A DNA stretch of 64,000 bases from Acidobacteriota bacterium. Lineage in GTDB: Bacteria; Acidobacteriota; Thermoanaerobaculia; Multivoradales; Multivoraceae. The notes under the pieces were generated by a model. That model was given only the letters and a program-made list of their open reading frames with translations, had not been told where the DNA came from and did not search any database. How positions within the stretch are numbered: the stretch's first letter is position 1; each line of letters opens with the position of its first letter. Both the position numbers and the translations under genes were made by a program. Positions 10,315 through 18,459 of this stretch are shown here, one piece after another. The stretch lies in contig JAPOWR010000001.1 of the NCBI GenBank assembly GCA_026707545.1, forward strand, positions 2,757,778 through 2,821,777, in the 5' to 3' direction.

Positions 10315-11180
10315 CGCGGTCTGGAACAGACGAGTGTACCGGCGCCTTCGGCGACTTCGCCCGGATGCCGGAGCACCGACTGAAGCAGTCCCGGCTCGCG
10401 GCCGTCGATGATCATCGACTCGACGCCGCCCCGGGCCAAACGCCAGGCCGTCACCAGGCGATGCTCCATGCCACCCGTCACGTCGACCGCCGCCGAACCG
10501 CCGGCCGACGCCGACGCCGCCTTGATGTTCGTCGCGTCGATGCGTGGAATCAGCCGTCCGCCGCCGTCAAGGACGCCGGCGGTAGCACCAAGCCACACTG
10601 CGCGCCGAACGTCGATCCCGAGCGCTGGCAGGCTGCCGGCCAGGAACTCGAACACCGTCTCCGTCGAGACGATCGCCGCTCCGCGCCGGCGGTCGATGGC
10701 CACGTCGCCCATCGTCACCGGCACCAGGCCGAGCCTCAGAGCTTCGGCGAGGGGCGCGGGGGGATCGCCGCACGGCTCTCCATCCTGGGCGACCAGGAAG
10801 CCGGACGGCGGCTGGGAGTACGCGGGCACGCCGGCATCGATCAGACTGGAGACGACGACTCGGTGCAGGGCCTGCGCCGCGGCCTGCGTACGGGCGATGC
10901 CCATCCGATCGGCCGGGGTCTCGAGTCGCCGGCCGCCGACGCCTCCAACCAGGCCCGCGGCGCGCGCCTCCGGGTGACCGAAGGAGCCGCTGCCGTGACC
11001 GACGATCAGCCCGCCACGGGGCCGGCCGGCCGCGATCTCGGCAGCCAGTCGCCCCAGACGCTGCCTCTCGACCGACCGCGGTCTGGCTTTGTCCGTGATC
11101 AGGCTGCCGCCGAGCTTGACCAGGGTCACGCTCAACCGACCGCGCCTGCTGCCCGTCTCCGGCTGCGATCGTCGGACCAT
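10311..11180 (-). CDS. Isopentenyl phosphate kinase
   Basis: 289-residue amino-acid-kinase-fold protein that phosphorylates isopentenyl phosphate to isopentenyl diphosphate with ATP. Diagnostic features are the opening LVKLGGSLITDK (Lys22), the GHGSGSFGH loop ending in His69, the histidine characteristic of this family rather than of glutamate or aspartate kinases, the segment VTMGDVAIDRRRGAAIVSTE, and DVTGGM near residue 230. It starts at an ATG two bases after the stop of the decarboxylase gene and overlaps the following DtxR gene by four bases. It sits in an operon with mevalonate genes but no phosphomevalonate kinase, which is the context expected for the alternative mevalonate pathway known from archaea and some Chloroflexota. 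Confidence 0.88.
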   Translation of the reverse strand: MVRRSQPETGSRRGRLSVTLVKLGGSLITDKARPRSVERQRLGRLAAEIAAGRPRGGLIVGHGSGSFGHPEARAAGLVGGVGGRRLETPADRMGIARTQAAAQALHRVVVSSLIDAGVPAYSQPPSGFLVAQDGEPCGDPPAPLAEALRLGLVPVTMGDVAIDRRRGAAIVSTETVFEFLAGSLPALGIDVRRAVWLGATAGVLDGGGRLIPRIDATNIKAASASAGGSAAVDVTGGMEHRLVTAWRLARGGVESMIIDGREPGLLQSVLRHPGEVAEGAGTLVCSRPR

Positions 11181-11182
11181 GA

Positions 11183-12235
11183 TCAGAGGTCGGCGCCGCC
11201 CCGCCACACGGGCGGGCCCCCGGTCCGGTCGCGCACGACGTACTGGACGCTGCCCTGCGCCTCCAGCCGCTCCGCCACCTGCTCTGCGTCCGCCGGCTGG
11301 CAGATCACGTGAACGTTGGCGCCCGCGTCCATCGTCGCGTAGGCGGCCACGCCGTCGGCCCGCAAGCCGCGCACCGCCGCAAGCACCTCGATCGTCCCCG
11401 GCGACCAGTAGTAGACCGGCGGCCGGGAGGACATCGCGATGAGGTGCAGGTCGATCCCCTCCTCCTCGACCACCTCGCCGAGCGCCCTGAAGTCACGGGC
11501 ATGGAGCGCGGCGCGGACACGCTCGAGCCTCCCATCCAGCGCGGCGAGGCGAGGCGCGAAGTACGGACTGCTCTCGGCTCGCCGGTGTCCGTCCCGCGAC
11601 GACACCTTCTTTGCGCCCGTCTCGACGACTGCGATCAGATCGCAGAGTTCCCACGCCCGCTCGTCCAGGATCTGAACTGCCGCGTTGCCGTCCCCATCCG
11701 GCCACTCGACATAGCCACCCCAGGCGGAGCGGGCGGCCGATCCCGAACCGCTGCTCCGCGACAGCTCGGAGAGTGTGCGCGGCGCCAGGTCGAATCCCAT
11801 GCAGGCCGTGGCGGCGAGTGTCAGCGCGGTGAAACCGGAGGCCGACGAAGCGATCCCCGCAGCCGTCGGGAACGTGTTGTACGTCGCGATGCGGAACCCG
11901 CCCGCGTAGGGTGCGGCTGTCTGGCGAGACCACTCCCGCAGCCGGTCCAGATGACGCTTCGTGCGCTCGACGAAGGCCGGCGGCGGTGCGGCCGGCCGGC
12001 CCGGACGGCCACCGGCCGGCTTGTCCAGCCACCAGATTTCGTCCTCCTCGCCTTCGGCCAGCGGCGATGCGGAACAGACCGACCGGCACGCATCGAGGGT
12101 CATCGACAACGACCGGTTGAAGGGCACCGGTTCCTCGAGATCGCGGGCGCCCCAATACTTGATGAAGGCAATGTTCGACGGCGCTTCGGCGGTCACTGGA
12201 CCGGGTTCGCGAGCCGGTTCAAAGGGGGTTTCCAT
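11183..12235 (-). CDS. Mevalonate-phosphate decarboxylase (MvaD family; phosphomevalonate decarboxylase inferred)
   Basis: 350-residue GHMP-superfamily decarboxylase. It has NIAFIKYWGARD at residues 21-32, NRSLSMTL at 40-47, FPTAAGIASSASGF for nucleotide phosphate, SSGSGSAARS, and the catalytic Asp303 in MDAGAN. Classical enzymes decarboxylate mevalonate 5-diphosphate. Here the next gene is isopentenyl phosphate kinase and no phosphomevalonate kinase is present, so I infer that the substrate is mevalonate 5-phosphate and the product isopentenyl phosphate. The residue after KYWG is Ala where many diphosphomevalonate decarboxylases have Lys, and the final motif reads DAGAN rather than DAGPN; both are worth comparing with characterised monophosphate enzymes. 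The retained catalytic Asp argues against a mevalonate 3-kinase role. Confidence 0.82.
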   Translation of the reverse strand: METPFEPAREPGPVTAEAPSNIAFIKYWGARDLEEPVPFNRSLSMTLDACRSVCSASPLAEGEEDEIWWLDKPAGGRPGRPAAPPPAFVERTKRHLDRLREWSRQTAAPYAGGFRIATYNTFPTAAGIASSASGFTALTLAATACMGFDLAPRTLSELSRSSGSGSAARSAWGGYVEWPDGDGNAAVQILDERAWELCDLIAVVETGAKKVSSRDGHRRAESSPYFAPRLAALDGRLERVRAALHARDFRALGEVVEEEGIDLHLIAMSSRPPVYYWSPGTIEVLAAVRGLRADGVAAYATMDAGANVHVICQPADAEQVAERLEAQGSVQYVVRDRTGGPPVWRGGADL

Positions 12236-12288
12236 GATTCGCTGCCGAGCCTACAGCCGCCGTCCAGCCGTCCTGGGGCGCGGACGAA

Positions 12289-13395
12289 TCAGTCCTCGAA
12301 CCGCAACCCGTCGCCACCGATGGGCGCATCGACCGCTACCAGGTCCGACAGGCCTTCGACCGTCCCGGCATCGCGTCCCCCGAGCATGCACACGAGCGCG
12401 CCCGCCGACTCGCCGTCGAGGGCACCGGCACCGGAGATCTTGGCAACGCCGCCGGCCGCTTCGACGCGCGCGATCCGCTCCGCGACGGCAGGCGGTACTA
12501 CACCGAGATCGACCAGGGCGCGGTGAGCCGCGGCCACCGCCGCCGACGCATCCGACAGCCGGTCCGTAACGACCGCAACCCGGAAGGACTCGACGGCCTC
12601 GCCGATCCGGTCGAGCACCGCGCCAACCTGCTCGGGCTCCTCCTCGTACCGCCGGCGTACGGTCGTCACGACGGCGCCCGTCGTCTGATCGGGAGCGCCA
12701 CTGTCCACGATCCCGATCTCAAGCCGAAGCCACTCCGGTCTTGGCAAGTCGTCGAACCGTTGGGCGCCGCCGGTGCGGCGCACCAGGACGACACCACCAC
12801 GCAGGACCGTTCCGGTGTCGATGCCCGACGGGAAGCCATGCTGCCGCCGCTCCACCTCCAGCGCGACATTCTCGATCACAACCCGTTCCTGTTCCGCGGG
12901 ATCGAAGCCGCCCGACACCGCACGCACGGCGGCGACGACGCCCACGGCGGCCGCCGCCGAACTGCCGAGACCCGCCCCAACCGGAATCGCCGATCGCAGC
13001 CGCAGGTCGAGCGACCGCTCCCGCAACCGGGCAGACGCCGCTGGTGTCAGCGACGCCAATGCCTCTCCGACCGCGATCCGGACCAACGAAGCGTGCTCGC
13101 GATCCGACCGAAAGGGCTCGCAGCCCGCCTCGTACGCCCGCCACCGCCGACGCGCGTCGTCGGTAAACGCCTCCACCTCTTGCCACGTACTCTCCTCCAG
13201 CACGTCGATGTCGGGAAGGTCGAGAGTCACCCGGCCGCGGCCCAAGGGTCGAATCCTCTCTCCCAGAGACGCTTCTACTTCGAGCCGCAGATCGACCGCA
13301 GCCACCACCGCCGGCCGGCCGTACACGGCGGCGTGCTCGCCCATCAGGATCACCTTGCCGGGCACGCTCAGCCGCACCGATCCGGTGTCGGCCAT
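12289..13395 (-). CDS. Mevalonate kinase
   Basis: 368-residue GHMP kinase making mevalonate 5-phosphate. The N-terminal PGKVILMGEHAAVYG is the mevalonate kinase signature, followed by the phosphate loop PVGAGLGSSAAAAVG at about residue 138, HGFPSGIDT with its conserved Asp, and a C-terminal motif AKISGAGALDGESAGA (the usual third motif is GxGxGG, here slightly altered to GAGALDG). It begins 9 bp after the HMG-CoA reductase stop and is followed after 53 bp by the decarboxylase gene. It is one of two GHMP proteins in the operon; the other is the decarboxylase, so the phosphomevalonate kinase slot is empty. Confidence 0.88.
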   Translation of the reverse strand: MADTGSVRLSVPGKVILMGEHAAVYGRPAVVAAVDLRLEVEASLGERIRPLGRGRVTLDLPDIDVLEESTWQEVEAFTDDARRRWRAYEAGCEPFRSDREHASLVRIAVGEALASLTPAASARLRERSLDLRLRSAIPVGAGLGSSAAAAVGVVAAVRAVSGGFDPAEQERVVIENVALEVERRQHGFPSGIDTGTVLRGGVVLVRRTGGAQRFDDLPRPEWLRLEIGIVDSGAPDQTTGAVVTTVRRRYEEEPEQVGAVLDRIGEAVESFRVAVVTDRLSDASAAVAAAHRALVDLGVVPPAVAERIARVEAAGGVAKISGAGALDGESAGALVCMLGGRDAGTVEGLSDLVAVDAPIGGDGLRFED

Positions 13396-13404
13396 GGGCG
13401 GCGC

Positions 13405-14664
13405 TCAGCCGGCGCTCGCCGCGCTCGAGCGACCGAGCCGCTCGTGGGCGCGCGCCAGGTCGCGCGACGTGAACGCCGCGGTCAGGGACAGTTCGCCGGC
13501 CAGGACGACAGCGCCGACGATCTCGGCCAGTCGCCGCACGGCAGCTCCCGGCCGGTCCGGATCGGGCTGCACGCCCATCACCTCGAGCGCCTCTCGCTGG
13601 GTGTCGAGACCGGTGCCGCCGCCGATCGCCGCCAGCGGCACGTCCGGCATGTAGACGGACGCGTAGACCGAGCCGTCCTCGCGGGCTTCGAACGAAGCCA
13701 CGCCCATCGCACCCTCGACGACGTGCGCGAGATCCTGGCCGCAGGCGACGAACACCGCCGCCAGCACGTTGGCGAACTGGGCGTTGAAGGCGAGCGCACC
13801 GGCCGCGACGGAGCCGAGCAGGTTCTTGCGGTAGGCGACGTCCTGCAGCGCCTTCGCTTCCGACTTGAGCACCTTGCGCACGGTGAGTTCGTCGAGCACG
13901 ACTTCCGCGTGGATCCGCTTGCCGCGGCCGAGCTGGTAGTTGACCGCCGAGGGCTTCTTGTCGACACAGTAGTTGCCGGACAGCGCGACGCACTGGACGC
14001 CGGTCTCCGGTTCGATCAACTCCGACACCAGGCGGTCGCAGGCGATCGTGACCATGTTCATGCCCATCGCGTCCCCGGTGGCGAAGCGGAAGCGCAGGAA
14101 CACCGTGCTGCCGACGACCGACGGCCGAATCTCCCGAAGCTCCAGGAAGCGGCTCGTCTCGTGCGCCTTGGCGCGGATCCTCTCCTCGTTCGCTTCCAGC
14201 CATTCGAGAAGCCGCCTGGTGTCTTCGATTCCCGTGGTGCGGAAGACCGGCGCCCGGGTCATGCCCACGTCCTCGACGAAGACGGTGGCACCGCCCGCCG
14301 CCGTGATTGCCCGGCAACCGCGGTTCACGCTGGCGAGGAGGGCTCCCTCGGTCGTCGCCATCGGCACGCAGACCGTGCCGTCGATCTCACTCCCGCGGAC
14401 GAGAACCGGCCCGGCAACGCCCATCGGCACCTGAGCGGCGCCGATGAAGTTCTCGCAGTTCTGGCTGGACGCGCGTTCATCATCCAGGGTGTAGCCGCCA
14501 ATGGCTCCAAGCGCCTCGCTGCCGCTCGCCAGTTCGAGAGCGCGGCGCCGGACCGCGGCCTTCCCGGCCGCGTCGAGTCCCGGCGGCGGCCGATGGAAGC
14601 CGCGTTCCCCGCCGGCGATCTCGATCGCCGCCGCCTCGAGTTCGGCGTCCAGCCGGTCAGGCAT
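13405..14664 (-). CDS. Hydroxymethylglutaryl-CoA reductase (class I type)
   Basis: 419-residue HMG-CoA reductase, the committed step of the mevalonate pathway. Motifs in order: ENFIGAAQVPMGVAGP at 71-86, MATTEG with catalytic Glu106, GDAMGMNM at 197-204 (the class I, NADPH-type sequence), SGNYCVDKKPSAVN with catalytic Lys237, ACGQDLAH with the catalytic Asp, GGGTGL, and a C-terminal LARAHERLGR supplying the catalytic His. There is no membrane domain, as in archaeal and bacterial soluble class I enzymes. The ATG at 14664 lies inside the end of fni (8-bp overlap). The frame is open upstream but that segment is antisense-like shadow of fni. Confidence 0.92.
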   Translation of the reverse strand: MPDRLDAELEAAAIEIAGGERGFHRPPPGLDAAGKAAVRRRALELASGSEALGAIGGYTLDDERASSQNCENFIGAAQVPMGVAGPVLVRGSEIDGTVCVPMATTEGALLASVNRGCRAITAAGGATVFVEDVGMTRAPVFRTTGIEDTRRLLEWLEANEERIRAKAHETSRFLELREIRPSVVGSTVFLRFRFATGDAMGMNMVTIACDRLVSELIEPETGVQCVALSGNYCVDKKPSAVNYQLGRGKRIHAEVVLDELTVRKVLKSEAKALQDVAYRKNLLGSVAAGALAFNAQFANVLAAVFVACGQDLAHVVEGAMGVASFEAREDGSVYASVYMPDVPLAAIGGGTGLDTQREALEVMGVQPDPDRPGAAVRRLAEIVGAVVLAGELSLTAAFTSRDLARAHERLGRSSAASAG

Positions 14665-15730
14665 CGCCCGTCTCCCGCGGCAGCGGCACGCGGCGCAGCG
14701 CCGCAAGGTCGGCGGCGCCGGTGCAGAACATGCAGACCCGCAACTCGAAGGCGGTGCGGGCGATCCGGTCGACCACCGCGTCGGTCGAGGCGTTGGCCGC
14801 CTCCAGGAACGGGAACGCCATGCCGGCAATGTCGGCGCCGAGGGCCAGCGCCTTCGCCGCGTCGACCCCGGAGCGGATGCCGCCGCTACCGATGACCTGG
14901 ACGCCCGGGACCGCCGCCAACTGGCGGATCGACTCCGGCGTCGGCAGCCCCCAGTCGGCGAAGCGTTCGCCGAGAGCCACCTCGTCGGCCCGGGCCGCCT
15001 CGATCCGGGCCCAGCTCGTGCCGCCGACACCGGCCGTGTCCAGGATGCGGACACCGACATTGGCGAGCTCGCGGCCAACAGCGGCCGAGATGCCGCAACC
15101 GATCTCCTTGACCACGACGGGCACGTCCAGCGCCTCGACCACACGCGCGATCTTCGGCAACAGGCCCCGGAAGTTCAGTTGCCCCTCCGGCTGCAGCGCT
15201 TCCTGCAGCGCGTTCAAGTGCAGCACCAGGGCGTCCGCCTCGACCATGTCGACCGCCACACGGCACTCGTCGACGCCGTAGCCGTAGTTCAGTTGCACCG
15301 CACCCAGGTTGGCCAGGATCGGCACGCTGGGTGCGAACTCCCGCACCCGGAACGTCGCCGCCGTTTCCGGATCGTCGATCGCCTTGCGCTGCGAGCCGAC
15401 GCCAAGAGCGACCCGCTCCGCCTCCGCCGCCTCGGCCAGGCGCTGGTTGATCCGCTCGGCCACCCCGGTGCCGCCCGTCATGCAGGAGATGAGCAATGGC
15501 GACCGCAACTCCCTACCCAGGAACTCGCTACCGATCCGCACGTCCTCGAAGTCGATCTCGGGCAGTGCCCGGTGCTCGAACCGGTAGTCGTCGAAGTAGC
15601 TGCGCTCGACCTGCATCCGCCGATCCAGCGCCAGCCGGATGTGCTCCGCCTTGCGGTCCCGCTCCCCCTCGGCCGCCGCCAGCAGCGGCCGGCTGCTCAC
15701 TTTCGCCACCCCGGTTCCGCGCCCGTACAC
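14657..15730 (-). CDS. fni: Isopentenyl-diphosphate delta-isomerase, type 2 (FMN-dependent)
   Basis: 357-residue flavin enzyme interconverting isopentenyl and dimethylallyl diphosphate. Type 2 signatures include RKAEHIRLAL near the N-terminus, SCMTGGT for FMN/substrate contact, GVGSQRKA, HLNALQEALQPEG, VVVKEIGCGIS and the phosphate-binding GSGGIRSG. It is first in the mevalonate operon and overlaps the HMG-CoA reductase start by 8 bp. The upstream 163 bp (15731-15893), divergent from the HicBA pair, must hold the operon promoter; I could not pick out convincing -35/-10 boxes. Confidence 0.92.
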   Translation of the reverse strand: MYGRGTGVAKVSSRPLLAAAEGERDRKAEHIRLALDRRMQVERSYFDDYRFEHRALPEIDFEDVRIGSEFLGRELRSPLLISCMTGGTGVAERINQRLAEAAEAERVALGVGSQRKAIDDPETAATFRVREFAPSVPILANLGAVQLNYGYGVDECRVAVDMVEADALVLHLNALQEALQPEGQLNFRGLLPKIARVVEALDVPVVVKEIGCGISAAVGRELANVGVRILDTAGVGGTSWARIEAARADEVALGERFADWGLPTPESIRQLAAVPGVQVIGSGGIRSGVDAAKALALGADIAGMAFPFLEAANASTDAVVDRIARTAFELRVCMFCTGAADLAALRRVPLPRETGDA

Positions 15731-15893
15731 ATGCGCGCCACTGTACCGGAATTCGCGTAAGTGGAGCGTTCACGGTCGGATGCGGCTTCGGTTACAGCCG
15801 CCTGGAGCGCTTCCGGGAGGAGGATCCCAGCTGGACGTCGTCGGGCATTGGGACGTTGGTCAGCGGTGCTAGGGTCACTACCGGACCGACCCC

Positions 15894-16205
15894 ATGAAAC
15901 GAGTTGGCGTCAGCATCAAGTTCCCTGCGGAGGTACACCGCGAGCGGGACACATGGGTGGCTTCGTGTCCGCAGCTTCACGTAGCTAGCCAGGGCTCCAC
16001 GGCCGAGGAAGCCATGGCCATGCTGCAGGAGGCGCTGGCCCTCTTCATCGAGGGCTGCTGCGAGGAGGGGATCATGGACCGCGTTCTAGAGGAGAGCGGT
16101 CTGGAAGTGCAGGTCACGGCGAACGCCGAGAACCGCGCTGCGCGACAAGACACGGTTTCCGTGCCGGTCAACATGGTTCCCCATGCCCAGGCTGTCGCCG
16201 GTTAG
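15894..16205 (+). CDS. hicB: HicB-family antitoxin
   Basis: 103-residue protein with the HicB-type partial RNase H fold: FPAEVHRERDTWVASCPQLHVASQG followed by STAEEAMAMLQEALALFIEG. It lacks an obvious C-terminal DNA-binding domain; the tail after residue 60 is polar and unstructured-looking. HicB antitoxins block the HicA mRNA interferase. The toxin gene overlaps its end by 23 bp, but the order here is antitoxin first, the reverse of the most familiar hicAB arrangement. It is divergently transcribed from the mevalonate operon. Confidence 0.75.
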   Translation: MKRVGVSIKFPAEVHRERDTWVASCPQLHVASQGSTAEEAMAMLQEALALFIEGCCEEGIMDRVLEESGLEVQVTANAENRAARQDTVSVPVNMVPHAQAVAG

Positions 16206-16410
16206 CCCGCGGAAGCTGGCCAGGGCGTTCGAGAAGCTCGGCTTCCGCGAGAGCGGTCAGGTCGGCTCGCACCTGAAGCTGTCCAAGCGGGGGTGTCGCC
16301 CCGTGATCATCCCGACCAACAAGAAGGAAGTCGAGGTCGGCATCATGCTGGCGAACTGCAAGACGGCCGGCATCAGCCGAGTTCGTCTGATCGAGTTGCT
16401 TCGCGACTGA
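16183..16410 (+). CDS. hicA: HicA-family mRNA interferase toxin
   Basis: 75-residue double-stranded-RNA-binding-fold toxin. It has SPRKLARAFEKLGF at the N-terminus, the catalytic His in GSHLKLSK, and VIIPTNKKEVEVGIM before a final helix, all standard for the HicA (YcfA) family. Toxins of this family cleave mRNA during translation. It overlaps the upstream hicB by 23 bp, so expression is coupled. All key residues appear intact, so the toxin is probably active. Confidence 0.85.
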   Translation: MPRLSPVSPRKLARAFEKLGFRESGQVGSHLKLSKRGCRPVIIPTNKKEVEVGIMLANCKTAGISRVRLIELLRD

Positions 16411-16458
16411 CGGCTGGCGGGAGTCGCCGACGCTCTGCGGCCGTCAACGGGGATCGAT

Positions 16459-16608
16459 TCAGGTGAGGAGATCGGCGAAACGGGATTCCAGAGCCGCGAT
16501 CCCGGTGCGTATCTCGGCGGCCAGAATGCCTAGGTCGCCACGAGTAGCGGGCTCGTCGCGCCCCGAAAGCCGGTCGGCGCGTTCCGCAGTCTCCTCGACT
16601 GTCGTCAT
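16459..16608 (-). CDS. Possible 49-residue protein, function unknown
   Basis: A short ATG-initiated frame encoding a charged, probably helical peptide that begins MTTVEETAERADRL and ends ESRFADLLT. The central TRGDLGILAAEIR resembles the C-terminal coiled-coil repeats of CCDC90/DUF1640-like proteins, so it may be a remnant of a longer gene. No clear Shine-Dalgarno is visible (the preceding bases read GCCGGCG). It lies alone between hicA and a repeat element. I would not be surprised if it were non-coding. Confidence 0.3.
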   Translation of the reverse strand: MTTVEETAERADRLSGRDEPATRGDLGILAAEIRTGIAALESRFADLLT

Positions 16609-16772
16609 CGCCGGCAGGCTACCGACTGCGTCTGCGGACCGTCAACGCCGGAACGACCCTCTTCCGCCGGAATCAGCGAACGGCCACATCTGGCACCGCA
16701 ACACCGGCCCGGAATCGCGCCGAGTTGCTGGCACTCAACCTACCGCATGCACGGCGGACCTGCGCATTCACC

Positions 16773-16978
16773 GACGCCGTCCAGCCTGCCCCAAGGGGCG
16801 GAGGGGAGGGTCCCAGCGAGGCTGTCGGCAAGCGACGGCCGGCGCACTCACATGAACCGACGCCCAACCGGAGCGCAGCCGACCGCAGCGAGCGCCGTTC
16901 GTTAATCAACTCAGAAAGCGCGAGCGACCGCTGGGACCCTCCCCTCCGACCCCCCAGGCAGGCGGGTGCGTCCGACGA
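16773..16978 (+). repeat. MITE-like repeat, copy 1 (148-bp core with 19-bp perfect terminal inverted repeats)
   Basis: The core at 16800-16947 begins with GGAGGGGAGGGTCCCAGCG and ends with its exact reverse complement. The same 148-bp core occurs at 41331-41478 in opposite orientation, with long conserved internal blocks (for example GCCCAACCGGAGCG) and weaker similarity extending about 27 bp beyond each end. There is no coding potential and no nearby transposase. It fills most of the 407 bp between the small frame at 16459-16608 and moaA; I see nothing else in that gap. Confidence 0.85.
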
Positions 16979-17015
16979 CCCTCCGCCGCCGCGCCGCAGC
17001 CGCGCAGGCGATGTC

Positions 17016-18065
17016 TCAGCCGCCGATGCGGAACATCTCGACGCGCTCTGCCGCCGGCTGCAGGCCGGCGCGGAGGCGTTCGGCGCGGATCTCGGAGTAG
17101 CGATCCTCCCGTTGGCGCCAGTGGCCAGCCAGGAAGGTGAGCAGGTCGTCGTCGCTTGCGCCGGCGCGGACGCGGTCGCGGAGGGAGGGACCGGTGTCGG
17201 CGAAGAGGCAAGTGTAGAGCCGGCCGTCGGATGAAAGGCGCGCGCGGGCGCAGTCTCCGCAGAAGGGGCGGCTGATCGAGGGGATGACGCCGAACTCGAC
17301 GCCGTCGTCGAGGTAGCGGAAGCGTTCGGCGACGTCGCTGGGTTGGGCCCGGTCGACCGGTTCGAATGGCCAGCGCTCGGCGATGCGGTCGGCGATCTCC
17401 GAGGCGGTGACGACCTGGTCGAGGCTCCAGTCATTCACCGTGCCGACATCCATGAACTCGATGAAACGGACGATGTGGCCCCGCTCCTTGAAATAGCCGG
17501 CGATGTCGGCGACTTCGTCCTCGTTCGTGCCCTTCATGACGACCGTGTTGATCTTGACCGGGCCGAGGCCAGCCTCCGCCGCGGCGTCGATGCCCTCGAG
17601 CACCTGGTCGACGCCGTGGCCCAGTCCCGTGACCCGGCCGAAGACGTCGTCGTGCAGGGACTCGACGCTGACGGTGACCCGGTCGAGGCCAGCGTCCACG
17701 AGGGCCTGCGCCTTCTTCGCCAGCAAGGCGCCGTTCGTGGTGAGGGCGAGGTCCTCGACTCCCGGCACCGCGGCCAGAATGCGGACCAGTTCCTCGATGT
17801 CCCGACGCAGCAGCGGCTCGCCGCCAGTCAGCCTCAGCTTGCGGACACCGAGCTGCACGAACAGCCGCACCAGGCGCTCGATCTCCTCGAACGTCATCAG
17901 TTGCTGCCGGGGCAGGAACCGGTACTCGCGGTCGGCCGGCATGCAGAAGGTGCAGCGGAAATTGCAACGATCGATGACCGAGATGCGCAGGTCGCGCACC
18001 GGCCGGCCGCGGCGGTCGATGACCGCGGCCGACGACGTACCGTCGTTCGTGGAGTCGGGGGTCAT
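17016..18065 (-). CDS. moaA: GTP 3',8-cyclase (molybdenum cofactor biosynthesis protein A)
   Basis: 349-residue radical SAM enzyme that starts molybdopterin synthesis from GTP. The N-terminal cluster motif is CNFRCTFCMPAD, followed by LRLTGGEPLLRRDI and LALTTNGALLA. The C-terminal second cluster has CGDCARARLSSDG and a further Cys in YTCLF. The protein ends in a Gly-Gly dipeptide, as functional MoaA proteins do. No other moa/moe gene is adjacent, so the cofactor pathway is dispersed. A molybdoenzyme is therefore expected elsewhere in the genome. Confidence 0.95.
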   Translation of the reverse strand: MTPDSTNDGTSSAAVIDRRGRPVRDLRISVIDRCNFRCTFCMPADREYRFLPRQQLMTFEEIERLVRLFVQLGVRKLRLTGGEPLLRRDIEELVRILAAVPGVEDLALTTNGALLAKKAQALVDAGLDRVTVSVESLHDDVFGRVTGLGHGVDQVLEGIDAAAEAGLGPVKINTVVMKGTNEDEVADIAGYFKERGHIVRFIEFMDVGTVNDWSLDQVVTASEIADRIAERWPFEPVDRAQPSDVAERFRYLDDGVEFGVIPSISRPFCGDCARARLSSDGRLYTCLFADTGPSLRDRVRAGASDDDLLTFLAGHWRQREDRYSEIRAERLRAGLQPAAERVEMFRIGG

Positions 18066-18159
18066 GGACGGATAATGCTACGCGAGTTCGGCGGTTGTCT
18101 GAGACGATCCGTCCACTCTAGCGCTTGACAGGCCTCTTTGATCAGGCCAGACTGGCCAA

Positions 18160-18459
18160 ATGAAACGGGCCAGCGTCAGCGAAGCGAAGGACAACCTCAG
18201 CGGACTGCTCCACGAGGTACGCCAAGGGGAAACGGTCCTGATCACACACCACGGAGAACCCGTGGCGAGAATCGAGTCCTGCCGCACCGAACACGTAGCG
18301 CCTGACGATGCCGCGGCAGAGTTGGTCCGCCAGGGCCTCGCGACCGCGCCCCGCGCTCCGCTGGATGTCGACCGCGTACTGAAGGCGAGGCTCCCGCGCC
18401 TTCCGGCTGGCATCAGCGCTAGCCGTCTGGTCGTCGCGGAGAGAGCGAACGAGCGCTGA
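18160..18459 (+). CDS. Phd/YefM-family antitoxin
   Basis: 99-residue antitoxin. The N-terminal domain is standard for the family: VSEAKDNLSGLLHEVRQGETVLITHHGEPVARI, which binds the operator DNA as a dimer. The C-terminal third is basic and presumably wraps the toxin. Its TGA stop overlaps the start region of the PIN toxin gene. It probably represses its own promoter in the 94-bp gap upstream. Confidence 0.85.
   Translation: MKRASVSEAKDNLSGLLHEVRQGETVLITHHGEPVARIESCRTEHVAPDDAAAELVRQGLATAPRAPLDVDRVLKARLPRLPAGISASRLVVAERANER

Noticed and set aside
12523..14895. A 790-codon open frame on the + strand
   Set aside because: It is antisense to mevalonate kinase and HMG-CoA reductase, which have complete family motifs. 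Its translation is low-complexity and Arg/Pro-rich, as expected for a GC-rich shadow.
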